Assembly: GCA_032622095.1 (NCBI GenBank)
Contig: CP136063.1
Location: 25,670,987-25,734,986, forward strand
DNA: 64,000 nucleotides
From: Siphonodentalium dalli
Taxonomy: Eukaryota > Mollusca > Scaphopoda > Gadilida > Siphonodentaliidae
Direction: 5' to 3'
Below the pieces are notes generated by a model that searched no databases, was not told where the DNA came from, and saw only the letters and a program-made list of their open reading frames with translations. Made by a program: the position numbers and the translations under genes. Shown here piece by piece: positions 22,593-33,289 of this stretch; within the stretch, counting starts at the first letter, position 1, and each line of letters starts with the position of its first letter.

Positions 22593-23065
22593 CCTGGCCA
22601 GTGGCATCGTACAGCCACAGTCCAAGTTCAGAAAATGACCTCCAATTTCCACCAAATTGATAAACATTCTTATCCATGATATGAGGAATCTAATCCTGTG
22701 ATTTTAAAAACGTCATCTTGGTGCCTCTTTGGTGAAAAATGTCGGTGGGTGGGGTGTTCACTAAATCTGATAACAATTTGTTTAGTTGCAGATTAGAACC
22801 AAACTATATGGAAATGTAGAGCAGGCCTGTTCAAAAATAGTGGTTACAGTGTACAATCACAGTGTACAAATATCGACTTGCGGATGGAGTTACATAACTT
22901 GTTTGAAATGTTGATACAGTTTTCCAACAACTTATTCACACAATTTGTATATCTTATTTCATGTTTTGCGATCAATTGGCCTCGCCGAATTAATTAAGAA
23001 GAACAAAACGTATAACGAAATCTAAAAGGTACAAGTATTGTGCTATAATATTTTATTAATTTCAG

Positions 23066-23302
23066 AATATTTCTATATACGTCCTAGAAGACTTTAAATT
23101 CAGCAAAGAAAATGGGAGAGACGTCTGGACCGCCTCTGTGACGACAGGCCAGGACCTTCTGCGGGCCTATATGGATGCCACAAGCTCGGCTTCTATGTTA
23201 AAAAAAGATACATTTTACAAAATTACCAATGGAAGAGTGACAGGAGCAGCCCACAACAACCTTCAAATCGACAGACACTCGACCGTAATTAATTATAATT
23301 AA
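23066..23302 (+). CDS. Terminal exon of an unrecognised gene
   Basis: After TTTATTAATTTCAG a 78-codon frame is open to TAA at 23300. It includes VLEDFKFSKENG, DVWTASVTTGQDLLRAYMDA and FYKITNGRVTG. The same peptide, with about half of its residues conserved, is at 14803-14932 and 14977-15040, which supports it as a real, multi-copy coding sequence. Its phase (0) does not fit the phase-2 donor of exon B at 21838, so an intermediate exon is missing or the two belong to different genes. No function assigned. Confidence 0.5.
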   Translation, partial: NISIYVLEDFKFSKENGRDVWTASVTTGQDLLRAYMDATSSASMLKKDTFYKITNGRVTGAAHNNLQIDRHSTVINYN

Positions 23303-23629
23303 GATATATAATAATCACATTCGAAAATACATTTTTTATTCACGAAGCAATGGAACATCAACTTAAAATTTAAGTAACACCATTGTTATGCATATTCATC
23401 ATCAAAAATACCCACAAGAACATCTCAAATGCCCGCCGTATTCTTACGTAGCACTGATGCCACTATATGCACATTTTGATGTATATCACAGTAGTATGTA
23501 TACGTCTCCGAAACATGCCGAAAATTACTCTCTGAACGTGTCTGGGACTATACAACACCCAAGACGTCTGTTTTTAGAAACAATTGTAATTTTTGAGACA
23601 CTGCAATTTTATTTTTTTGCGGGATTAGG

Positions 23630-24414
23630 CAGGGACCAGCCGAGAGGGCGACGTGGGCGACTTCTTCGCCCTAGCGCCGTCCGCTTCGCCTTATTTTTGC
23701 AGTCGGGCGAAGTTCAAGTCGCCCTGAAAATTCCAAAGTTGACTGACGAAAATCGGCAAAATGCCCCAAATAATTTATGATAATGCATGTTGACAACGGA
23801 GTCTGATTACTGGCACCTGTGAAAACATCGTCGGACCTCAAGTGTTAATCTGGTTGTTGTTATTTTTAGATTACCGTGATTACCACACCTTACAATGAAG
23901 ATTACAACTCACACCTCTCACAATGTGTCAATTCATCACTCCCTCTATGGAGTTTGGTTAAAGAAATTTTAAAACAAATTCATTTGTGAAGCATATTAAA
24001 ATTTCAAACGGGATTACTAACAGAGCGCAGTAAAAGTGTTCATGATTTCGTTTCGTTTCGGTTTGATATATTGTTGGCATTTTTAAAAACCCGAAAAATA
24101 TGAAATAAAATCCTGTCATTCTCCCACAATAACGATATAAAATGCTGCTATCCTCTCACAATTATGTTTGGGTATTATTAATAGTTATTAGGGTCATGAA
24201 GTGAACATAATGACTCCATATTTCAACCATTGTTTCATAAGTTTAATTGACATATGTCATCTCTCCTATTTTCGTTCTATAGCGATTCCTGTCGTAGTAC
24301 TGATCAATTTAAATTTTGTAGACTCACTTCGCCCTATAGAACGGCCACTTCGCCTTATTTTTATAGTAGGGCGAAGTCATTTCGCCCTGAAAATCTGGTC
24401 TAGGCTGGTCCCTG
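23630..24414. mobile_element. Non-autonomous hAT element, copy 2 (785 bp)
   Basis: Same CAGGGACCAGCC / GGCTGGTCCCTG ends as the element at 1267-2149. The perfect 8-bp target duplication is GGATTAGG (23622-23629 and 24415-24422). The target differs from that of copy 1, so both are independent insertions. No transposase frame. The ORFs at 23388 and 24201 are only shadows of the repeat. Confidence 0.9.
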
Positions 24415-24557
24415 GGATTAGGTGGGATTCGAACCCCATATATATATACAACATGCTACATATCTCCTATATATACACACAAAATAGATCTCAAAGTGTA
24501 CATATATACATAGTGTCCTAATTGCGACGTCAGAATACGGCAGTCATTTGAGCTTTC

Positions 24558-24640
24558 TTTTTAGATGGCTTCGATAACCGTGTCATATTGACATCGGACT
24601 TTGAGTCCCAAGATCGCTGTTCCAATCCCACATAATCTCT
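24558..24640 (+). repeat. tRNA-like sequence (SINE head or tRNA relic)
   Basis: TGGCTTCGATAACCG resembles an A box. TCGGACTTTGAGTCCCA has the look of a tRNA anticodon arm with loop CTTTGAG, and GTTCCAATCCC resembles a B box, at usual spacings. The T stem and acceptor stem do not pair properly, so this is not a functional tRNA. Confidence 0.35.
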
Positions 24641-24929
24641 AAAAAAATTACACCGTTTCAAAAATTACACTTGTTAGCCATCTTTATAAATACACTTTAA
24701 TAGCTATCTTTATTAAACAACTTAGTTCTCTCGGTTAATGATATTAGCTATCTTGATTAATCAACTTGGCAAGATGTTCGAATGTAATAAAGATTGTTTC
24801 CGTCATACTGTTTTGTCCTTGCATGCCATTTCAGTGAAATAATCGGTTTCCTAGTATTATAGATCCTTCAAAGACGTATAATGTTTTAGAATATAATACC
24901 AGCAACACGAAATGAGCTAACATATACCC

Positions 24930-25120
24930 TGGACCCTGTTTCATGAAGGCAACTTATAACATAGTTAGAACTTAAGATGGCCATAAGTTCAACATTCAGT
25001 CATAAATGCGTTTCACGAACAAGGTCTTAACTTAAGAGTCTCTTAACTTTGGTCTTAACTTTAAGACTGGTGTGAGGTGTCATATATAAGATAATCTTAA
25101 AGTTAAGACCTACGTTATGA
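24930..25120. repeat. Inverted repeat rich in CTTAACTTTAAGAC
   Basis: TGTTTCATGAAGGC ... CGTTTCACGAACAAGG and several CTTAACTT(T)AAGA motifs with the inverted AATCTTAAAGTTAAGACCTA (about 25090). Probably a small MITE. Borders not defined. 25121-25560 has no supported gene. Confidence 0.4.
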
Positions 25121-25586
25121 TCCGTATTTCGTCCGAAATATGGATGGGATCTAGTTCATTTATATGTTATTAAAAACACATTTAACTGAATAAGATCTTG
25201 CTATAGCACGGAAGGGTGTTTCAGAGATTATAGTAATTAATAACCAACTGTTAAGCTATAGCAGTGACGTGGCCAGTGGTTGCAAGATTGGCAGGGTGCC
25301 CGCTACTAACTGTAAACCGACAAGACCGGACTATATATACATTTCTAATTGCTGTAAAAAAAAAAGAATATATTTTCAGAGCATTTTAACATCGAGGATG
25401 ATAGTGAATTATTTATACTCAGTTTTTTTTTAGAAATACTTATGTCAGCTATTATTATTATTATTAATTACTCGCCTTTCTATGTTATGTTATAATTTGA
25501 TTTTAAATTGTCTTGTATATGTACCCGGTATGTATATCGACAAGATAATAATACATAATGTCATTTTATTATCATATCCGTAACCC

Positions 25587-25588
<2 letters not shown>

Positions 25589-25633
<45 letters not shown>
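25589..25633 (+). repeat. G homopolymer (45)
   Basis: Forty-five consecutive G preceded by CCCCC. Likely G-quadruplex former. Its length is likely to be unreliable in any assembly. Confidence 0.9.
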
Positions 25634-25634
<1 letters not shown>

Positions 25635-25709
25635 GGTCCAGTCGGTAGAGTTTCAGGTGCATTACACCATTAGGCCATTCAGCGCTAACGAAGATAATTC
25701 GAACCCCAA
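25631..25709 (+). repeat. tRNA-like sequence next to the G tract
   Basis: GTGGTCCAGTCGGTAGAG matches an A-box/D-arm and AATTCGAACCCC a B-box/T-loop about 55 bp later. The distance is that of a tRNA or tRNA-derived SINE. Acceptor pairing is not evident, so I call it tRNA-derived. Confidence 0.4.
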
Positions 25710-25795
25710 ACAAACCAAACCCACGCGAATCTCAGATCTTATCCATTTATTACATCTGCATCACATGTTTCTTATCTTTAATAAAAAAAATAAAT

Positions 25796-25817
25796 ATATA
25801 TATATATATATATATAT
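25796..25817. repeat. TA microsatellite
   Basis: Short (TA)n tract next to an A-rich run. No gene in 25818-26570. Confidence 0.8.
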
Positions 25818-26574
25818 GGACAGCGCGCGCACTTCGGGCTCCGCGAAAGAACATCACTGTGAACCTGCTCGCAAACCAGTAATATAGTCTACATTCGTAT
25901 TTTAGTAATTTTATCCAGGGGCCCTGAACCGGTAGTCTGTCCACGTGTTGTTAATTATAAAAGCTCTTTATTAGAAGTCGTTGCTTTGATTTCTATTAAA
26001 ATATACGCAAAATGTCGTTCAACATATAGCCCTGTACGTACTTTCGAAGTTCATACGCAGTTTCTTAATTATAACAGGCGTGTAGCATATTTGTCAACAG
26101 AACCAGAGCGAATGGCATTAACATAATTTATATATGGCTTCTACAAGTGTGTCTCAGATTGGAAATAAGTCTATTTGGAACACGATATGAGGTCCTATTC
26201 ACATTAGAGCAATATTAATAAAGAACGTTTTGTGTTAGTTGGCAATCAATAAAGAGCATTTAGCTCAGTGCTCATTGCATCGTGGTGTATTGTATGTCTA
26301 TGCCGTCATCGCTACATATTCGGTTTCCTGGTATTATAGATGCTTCAAAGACGTATACTGTATTAGAACCTAATATCAGCAAACGAAAGGAGCGAACATA
26401 TGTCTCGCATTGCCCTAATGTTATATGAGTGAACGTTCATATTTTGAGGTACGATGTATAAGTCCCTTGAAAAACTGAAATAATATATTTGAGCTCCTTA
26501 CGTTTGTATAAAATAGACATTGGAATCATGCAGTTATGTGTGGATAGAATCTCACGCGAAGACAGTTAAAAAAC

Positions 26575-26935
26575 CGCGCTTTGATTCGAGTCAAGGAACC
26601 CACCCATCAGAGCTCAGAATGATTAGATATCGATTTTTGAAATCAATTAGTTTTCATACATCTGTCCCAAAAGATAGCATATCACGTGATCAAAACGGAC
26701 ACATTTGCGGATATAAGATGGATAACTCTAAAATCAAGTGCTTACTATTAACAATAATAACCCCTTGATTTTAGAGTTATCCACCTTACACCCGCAATTT
26801 GTTCGTTTTTATCACGTGATCTGCTATCTTTTGCGACCGATCTCCGAAAATTAATTGATTTAAAAAATCGATATCTAATCACTCTGAGCTCTGATGGGTG
26901 GGTTTCTCGACTCGAATCAGATATTTTTTAACCCC
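26575..26935. repeat. Large palindrome, arms of about 150-165 bp
   Basis: GATTCGAGTCAAGGAACCCA ... CCATCAGAGCTCAGAATGAT ... TATCACGTGATC ... GATAACTCTAAAATCAAG is repeated inverted as CTTGATTTTAGAGTTATC ... TATCACGTGATC ... AGAGCTCTGATGGGTGGGTT ... CGACTCGAATC. The loop is about 30 bp (26741-26764). A single transcript would fold into a long imperfect hairpin. The right flank ends with the TTAA-MITE end also seen at 21573-21592. Confidence 0.85.
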
Positions 26936-27113
26936 AAAACCACAGAAATAGTAATATAAGACCCTCTGATCGGATTGAGTACCTTTAAAATCGCCTTGAG
27001 ACCTTGCTTCATAAATTTGGGCCCCTGGCTACGAATGTGATTGATACCTTGTCACAATGACCCCATACAAAAAATCTAAATAATATATTTTAAACATCCT
27101 TTCATTTATTCAG

Positions 27114-27245
27114 ATATCCAGGTGTAGAAAGTTCCACGTCTCTAATCACATAAGTGATCAATTTTTGCCGCCCATTGACATGTCAGTCAACGCCGCGAGA
27201 ACAACTTCTCGAAAGAGAATTAACATCACAGGATATGCGCATGAG
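27114..27245 (+). CDS. Possible internal exon (44 codons)
   Basis: TTCATTTATTCAG|ATATCC to CATGAG|GTAATTG. Open in phase 0: it reads SDQFLPPIDMSVNAARTTSR then KRINITGYAHE. The next acceptor at 28399 is also phase 0. No family recognised; support is splice signals plus open frame only. Confidence 0.3.
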
Positions 27246-28398
27246 GTAATTGTTTAATATCCTAGTACTGCCCCAACAATACATTCATCATAAATTAAAG
27301 CGATAATATAAACTTAATTAGACCATTTATGTTACCATCTCCTTTTATACTAACCACAATATATGCAACAAATGAATGAATTTGAGCCACTGATTAGTGC
27401 CAAACACACTCATGTTCTCTGTGAACCATCCAAACAACATGGTAATTATAATGAAAATAAATGTATGACTGGAGTCGCAAATTAATTTTCATTATAAAAT
27501 TAATTGGCATTTACTGTGCATCGTTCTGTATATATAATACTAGCAAGTTGACCCGATATCGTCCGGGCTGTTTTTTCCCCTCTGCTTGTATTTGTCGAAA
27601 TGCGGGATTTGACCTTTAATTGACCATTTTGAATTTCAAGGTCAACTTGGTGTCACGATGTTAACTGTTCACACCACACACACACTCCCCGGATAAAAGT
27701 AGCCCTAGGTTTCAAATTTCGTCGAAATCCGTCCGGCAGTTTCCCCGACCATTGCTAACGAACAGTGGGACAGAAGCCCCAAACTATATAGTAGATAATT
27801 TAAATTATTCCATTTCTATGACAATTATGCAAATAGTGTGATACACTTGCCTGAAAATTGTTCGAGAATATCTGGATGACAGAATTTTCTTGAGATTTTG
27901 CTGCCATCCGTCAACAATACTCTCACCTATTAGTACTCCCATCGCACTCAATACATAGTAAGTTGGCATCCTTTTGATCTGCTAACATGTCTATCCGAGA
28001 GCGATTTCTATTCCATTCGTACTCACTTTATATGTTCAACTTCTCGCTATTATCTCATACTAAACATATCCATCAAATACACGACATAAGAGTACTGTCC
28101 CCTTTACTTGTTCTATAATATATGTATATCGATTTATTCTTTGTCATAATTTAATATGAATCATCTAAGCCAACCCCATTACCGAAGCAAAGATAGCACG
28201 TGGCTTTTATGTAATTTTAAGTAACCACAAGCATGTAAAATTAATCTCTTGCCTAATAATGTATGTAGGATATGTATGATAAACCCGTATGTGTGAACAC
28301 TTGACTGATCATTGGAATTAATCATCCTATCACGTCTATCATGGCTGAAATTATCTGCACATATGCATATAATTCCGCAATTCTATAATTATTTTCAG
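27246..28398. other. No gene recognised (possible intron)
   Basis: Contains a short unit near 27541-27790 (ACTAGCAAGTTGACCCGATA ... CGGACGGATTTCGACGAAAT-like, read on either strand) resembling a common dispersed repeat. Otherwise AT-rich. Confidence 0.3.
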
Positions 28399-28578
28399 CT
28401 GCAAGACGTTCCTGCCAATAAAACACAGAAAATGATGCTGGCAGATACTCTATGTGGCCCAATGATTGATATACAATGGGTGAAGGGAAAACTGTATGAT
28501 GACAGTTGGAAAAGGTTCCAATGTCACCCTGAAAATCTTATTACTCAAAATATCTGTACATTGATGAATGCACTTTGA
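28399..28578 (+). CDS. Possible terminal exon (59 codons)
   Basis: AATTATTTTCAG|CTGCAAGAC opens LQDVPANKTQKMMLADTLCG then PMIDIQWVKGKLYDDSW, ending at TGA 28576. The phase agrees with the candidate exon at 27114. Composition looks protein-like (Trp, Asp, Lys spread), but I know no matching family. Confidence 0.35.
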   Translation: MQDVPANKTQKMMLADTLCGPMIDIQWVKGKLYDDSWKRFQCHPENLITQNICTLMNAL

Positions 28579-29358
28579 ACCTATATTCGAAACTTTACCC
28601 CAAATGACGCCTTTAGGCTATATATGATCCCGAAATCTACCAGGCGGGGTACATAACTCTGAACTGTTTAAGTAAAACATATAATGTTGCACCCTCTTAT
28701 TGTCCAGATTATTCCGACTGATACTTCGAATTAAGCTTTCGACAGCCCACGCCAAACAAGCATCATGGTCGAAAATGTTCTATATCAAGTCTGTATATAT
28801 TTGCCAGACGTGTCGCATCTGGTGTTCATGCATTAATAAAATGCCAGATATCACACATACTTGACTAATTTCCGCATCCGCAACAGAAGACATCTTTTGG
28901 ACTGGCCTTAAATGTCCTGATATCAGACGGTTTGACTTCGCTCATCACTACTCACTTGTATGGCCTGTTAACAATGAACAACTCGCGCGCAGGTGATTAA
29001 TGTTGTCACTCACTGGCATGGCCATGTAACATACATGTTTTTATATGCAGAAATTGCTTGCACGTGTGTATCCACCCTAAACACCTGGGATATGCGGATA
29101 AATGTTATGCTGTTTACGTCAGCGACCGTCCCAATATCATTTTTATAAGGTGATTTACGCCCAGAACTGGTGGCATGATTACTCGGCTATGTTATTTGAT
29201 TTTACCAACATATCAATACAAAGAATATTAAAGCTTGTTTGAACTGGTATCGACTTTTTTACATTCAAACTGAAAGCCGATGTGTCATCAGCGATACCCG
29301 AGAGTATACAATCAAGTACAGGCATAAACAATCAATTTACCCTTACTCAATATATATA
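28579..29358. other. No gene recognised
   Basis: AT-rich sequence with no supportable frame, repeat or RNA gene. Confidence 0.4.
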
Positions 29359-29885
29359 AAGGTGGATTATCTCTTTGTAAACATGTATTATATAGTTACC
29401 GGGGTATAAAATATTAGATTTGAATCGAAGACTCCTGTCTGGAAATGCTTCTATCGATTAATATTAATTTTATTTCGAATATTTTCTGGTCTAAAAAGGT
29501 GTGTTTGTTCAGCTAACGAACAATGGTGGTTACTGTTAACAGATCAGAAATGATATTGTGCAATTTTGTCACAAATAAACGTTAATTATACTCATTATCG
29601 CTTATATCTGTGGAACAAAACAATACAAACAACCAATCTGTGACATTTGACATTCGTTGCGTAGCCGTAGGAACACCCCAGTGCTATATATCGCAATACG
29701 GTCTCATCCGAATGGTCGGTTCTAAAAATAGTAACATAAACGGGCCCGATTTAATATTCAAAATAAAATCAATATTAATTGATAGAAGCTTTTCCGGACA
29801 TAGGTCTTCAGTTCATATCTATTATTTTATACCCACGCAATTATTTAAAATTTGTTATTTAAAGAGATAATCCATCTTTAAGACA
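29359..29885. repeat. Palindromic element of about 527 bp
   Basis: AAAGGTGGATTATCTCTTTG, GGGTATAAAATATTAGAT, GAAGACTCCTGTCTGGAAA and GCTTCTATCGATTAATATTA (29359-29475) recur inverted between 29765 and 29885 (TAATATTAATTGATAGAAGC, TTATTTTATACCC, AGAGATAATCCATCTTTAAG). The arms are imperfect, so it is older than the palindrome at 40160. The 86-codon ORF at 29610 spans the spacer and right arm and is unlikely to be a gene. Confidence 0.7.
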
Positions 29886-29996
29886 CCGTGTGCTATTAAT
29901 TTATTCTAAGATCCCATCAGTATTGTGTATATTTTGGATTCTGTATAACATTGGAATAGTTCGACATATAGAGTCACATATGAATAGATGTAAAAA

Positions 29997-30378
29997 GTAT
30001 ACAATTAAGTATCGAGTGAATGTGTCGGTTATTTGTTTATATACCAATCTTGTGAATATTATGCGTATTGCAGTGGTATATAAACAAATAATCGGCACAT
30101 TCACTCCATACTTGTATACTGTTTACATCTATTGATTCTTGACGCTATACGTCCCACTATTCCAATGTTTCCTGCATAGAGATTGAAGCATCCATCCATG
30201 AGTATATCATAACGACGATGACCGTGCACCCTCTATTTCTAATAAATAAACACGTCAACCCAGTTTATTGCCACTCTCTCATGAAGTCTCCCGGGTCATT
30301 CTCTCTATTTTCTTCGTATTTAACTTCTTTCTCACTATTTTCAACATCTCTCGTTTGTCGCATTATATCTCTCATTAC
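29997..30378 (+). repeat. Hairpin plus dispersed repeat, copy 2, upstream of the Penelope-like ORF
   Basis: GTATACAATTAAGTATCGAG ... TTATTTGTTTATATACCA is inverted as TGGTATATAAACAAATAATC ... CATACTTGTATAC around a loop of about 30 bp. From 30048 the sequence is the partner of 20846-21246. It ends within 10 bp of the start of Penelope-like coding similarity. Confidence 0.75.
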
Positions 30379-31098
30379 ACAAATGCACCTACGACTTCCT
30401 TTTTAACAGAGGAGATGAGATAAAAATACCCCACATCTACTTTCTTCCAAAAATACACAAAATTGGTCCCCTACTAGTGACCATCGACCCTGCATTCAAA
30501 GGAAGTGAAATTAAAATCATCCCACCCGGGAGACCAATAATCTCACAATGTTCAAGGCCGACAGCGAAAATCGGACGATTCTTAGACTATTTTCTACTCC
30601 CTATCACCAAACAACAGGATAACCACCTCAAAGATACTATAGAAATTCTCAATATCCTAAAAGAAATGCCAATACCAGAGACCACGCTCCTAGTTTGCTA
30701 TGACATCACTTCCCTGTATACAAATCTCAAATTTGATGAAATCCTGAATGCTCTACATGAAGCCCTGGAAGCAAACTCATCGATTACATATGATATCACA
30801 AGACCCCCTACTGAAAAATTAGTTGAAATGGCAAGAATCATCCTGGGAAAGAATGAATTCACATTCAATGGCCACTGCTACCGACAAATAATTGGAGCCT
30901 CAATGGGAGCCATCCCATCCCCGGGAATTTGCGACATTGCCATACACAAGCATATCCTCCAGCTTCTCGACAAATTTGAACATAAAAACAAAATATTACT
31001 CCATAAGCACTTCCGCGACGACGGCCTTATCTTATTTTCAGGTGATATTTAAGAAATTAACCAACTCTTCGAAATTGCAAATAACGCCCATGACCTCC

Positions 31099-31681
31099 TT
31101 AAAGGGGTACTGTACGCCATTTTCATTAAATTTCCGGTGACAACAACGATCTAATATCGATAATATATAGAAACATAAGTAATTTGAGTCGAAGATGTAT
31201 TCTGTAAACACTCAGGTTAATAGGCTATCTTAAAATTTAATAATTTAAAAGTTAATAATTTGATATAAATTGAATTTATGACTGGAGCCATAAAATGGCG
31301 TCAATTAAATTACGAATTTCCGTAATCAAACAAAGTAATTGAGGGATACTGGATTGTTAAACCGATCGCACACACGATCGCTTAAAATATTATGATGATA
31401 CGGGGAGAACACTCAAGCCACTCACTGACTAGCGACGATACAATAACTTAAATGATTATATGGGACTGGTATGCCTATAATATAACTTTTATTTGATTCA
31501 TATGGTTGAAAACTGTACAAAAATTACTCGACAACGACAATTTGTATTTTTGCATTCCGGTAAATTTGTCATCCGTAACACTACTTCGTACTCAACAGAC
31601 TTTCAAATAATTGTTACCTTATTCTCCGACTCGGAGACTATAGAAACCAACAACAACATTTGGCGTACAGTACCCCTTTAA
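31099..31681. mobile_element. TTAA MITE inserted in the Penelope-like element
   Basis: Ends TTAAAGGGGTACTGTACGCC and GGCGTACAGTACCCCTTTAA, with TTAA at 31099-31102 and 31678-31681. Dropping the element and one TTAA leaves CTCCTTAAGTTTAC, which joins the two halves of the RT frame exactly (DLLK to FTFD). This gives firm borders and shows insertion without target deletion, as expected for a piggyBac-type transposase. No ORF inside. Confidence 0.9.
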
Positions 31682-31818
31682 GTTTACATTCGATATATCA
31701 ATGGAATGTGCCACCTTCCTTGACCTCAATATATATAAAGGTCCGAACTTCCAACAGAATGGAATTCTGGACACTAAATGCCACATAAAACCCACAGAAT
31801 CATTCCAATATCTAAACA

Positions 31819-32440
31819 AGAGGTGGCATCAGAGATGCTGTGTCTCGTTTTCGGTGGCTTACCGCCGGTGGCTACCGCCAATTGGTGTGCATCAGTATCG
31901 GTCGACTAATTAATAGGTAAAATCAGGGCCATAACTCTATCAAATTTTATCGGACCAGGCCGGTTTTCGAACTCGTCCAAGATATTCTTGGGAGACACCT
32001 ATATCCCAAATTTCAATCGAATCAGATAACGTTTGTTGAAGTTATCGTGCCAACGAGCTGAAAATTTTTGAAAAATGACTAATTAAGGGCCATAACTCTA
32101 TCAAATTTTATCGGACCAGGCCGGTTTTCGAACTCGTCCGAGATATTCTTGGGAGACACCTATATCCCAAAGTTCAATCGAATCAGATAACGTTTGTTGA
32201 AGTTGTTGCGCTAACGAGCCTAAAATCAGTGAAAAATGGCAAAGGGCCATAACTCTGTAATAAATGTGCGGACGAACCCGATTTTTTGTCTGCAACTTAC
32301 GTGCATGGATATGTACTCACACACCAAATATTTTTAATCCGTCAATAAACGGTTGAGTTATAAGCAAAACACGCCGCCCGCCCGCCGTCCCTCATCAAAC
32401 TATAAGTCGAGTTTTGGAAAAAAAACTCGACTAATAGAAA
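31819..32440. repeat. 'GGGCCATAACTC' repeat element inserted in the Penelope-like element
   Basis: Two tandem units of about 160 bp (GGGCCATAACTCTATCAAAT, CCGGTTTTCGAACTCGTCC, GAGATATTCTTGGGAGACAC at 31926 and 32088) and a third partial one, then CCCGCCCGCCGTCCC and a terminal GTCGAGTTTT ... AAAACTCGAC hairpin (32408-32437). Related to 47552-48182. Borders are approximate. Confidence 0.7.
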
Positions 32441-32826
32441 ATCATGCCACCCCCGAACCAATTTTGGATCCTTCATCACCGGCGAAAGTACACGTTACTT
32501 TCGTAACTGCTCCACTGAATCGGAATACATAAATCGATGTAACAAATTCAAAGCCAAACTCAAAAAGCGAGGGTACTCGCATAACGAAATTCTTGCCTGC
32601 CAGGATAGGCCCAACAAGTTAATTCGATCAACAAAGGATGTCAAAACCAATCCCATATCAATGTGTACCCGATTCCATGGATCCGCAAACAAAATCCAAA
32701 ACATTCTGAGAAGGAATTGGCCTATTCTTAATAATTTCCGCCCAATGCAACAGCTATTCCACACTCCCCCTGTCATGTACTTCAAACGTGGATGCAAAAT
32801 TGGTGAAATCTTATCCAAAAAACGAT

Positions 32827-33289
32827 GGTAATAATAGATGAATATAAGGCAATATATTAAAGAATGTATAAGTAAAATAAAATATAGTACAAGAATAATA
32901 CATCGCCGCCACATAGTATAGTTACCCCAAGATATCCGATTTTACAATACCAACCATCAAACGATGAAGGTGCCAAACCACCCATAACCACATCATATGG
33001 GTTCCTTTCAATATCCCGCCTAAGGTTACTGTTCAAACCGAATCAAATACCTTAACTCATATAATTGCCAAATTCGCACCAACTAGTGATATCCGATATC
33101 ACCTTATGATATAACCCGACAAGACATAACATCAATTTTGCAGAGGTCAGCTATAATTATTCCCAGATGCGCTAACTAGCAGTTATATTCTCAGACGCAA
33201 ATCGCAAATGTAAACATTTGATGATGCATGGAATTCGAAACCAACTAGCTGGGTACCCGTAGATAACATCATTAGAGTCAAAATACCCC
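32827..33289. other. No gene recognised
   Basis: Sequence 3' of the Penelope-like ORF. No endonuclease frame, LTR or poly-A signal stands out. Confidence 0.35.

Larger units (their letters stand above)
30385..32826 (+). pseudogene. Penelope-like element reverse transcriptase, twice interrupted
   Basis: Coding similarity begins about 30420 with IPHIYFLPKIHK, then GRPIISQCSRPTAKIGRFLD, YDITSLYTNL (first catalytic Asp), GASMGAIPSPGICDIAIHKH and FRDDGLILFSGD (the DD pair of the RT active site). A TAA follows at 31050. The same frame continues to 31098, is split by a TTAA MITE, resumes at 31678 (FTFDISMECATFLDLNIY, then KPTESFQYLN), is split again, and resumes at about 32441 (SCHPRTNFGSFITGESTRYF to YFKRGCKIGEILSKKRW, stop at 32827). 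The order and motifs fit the RT, thumb and C-terminal region of Penelope-like elements. No GIY-YIG endonuclease follows the RT. At least one stop codon and two insertions make it inactive. Confidence 0.85.

Noticed and set aside
24420-24440. tRNA T-arm (GGGATTCGAACCCC) on the minus strand
   Set aside because: No tRNA body or anticodon arm on the correct side; only the T-loop-like motif is present.
30477-31052. Interpreting the RT as a group II intron, retron or LINE protein
   Set aside because: The PKIHK, YDITSLYTNL and RDDG motifs and the C-terminal HPRTNF...KKRW region fit Penelope-like elements; no LINE endonuclease or intron maturase features.
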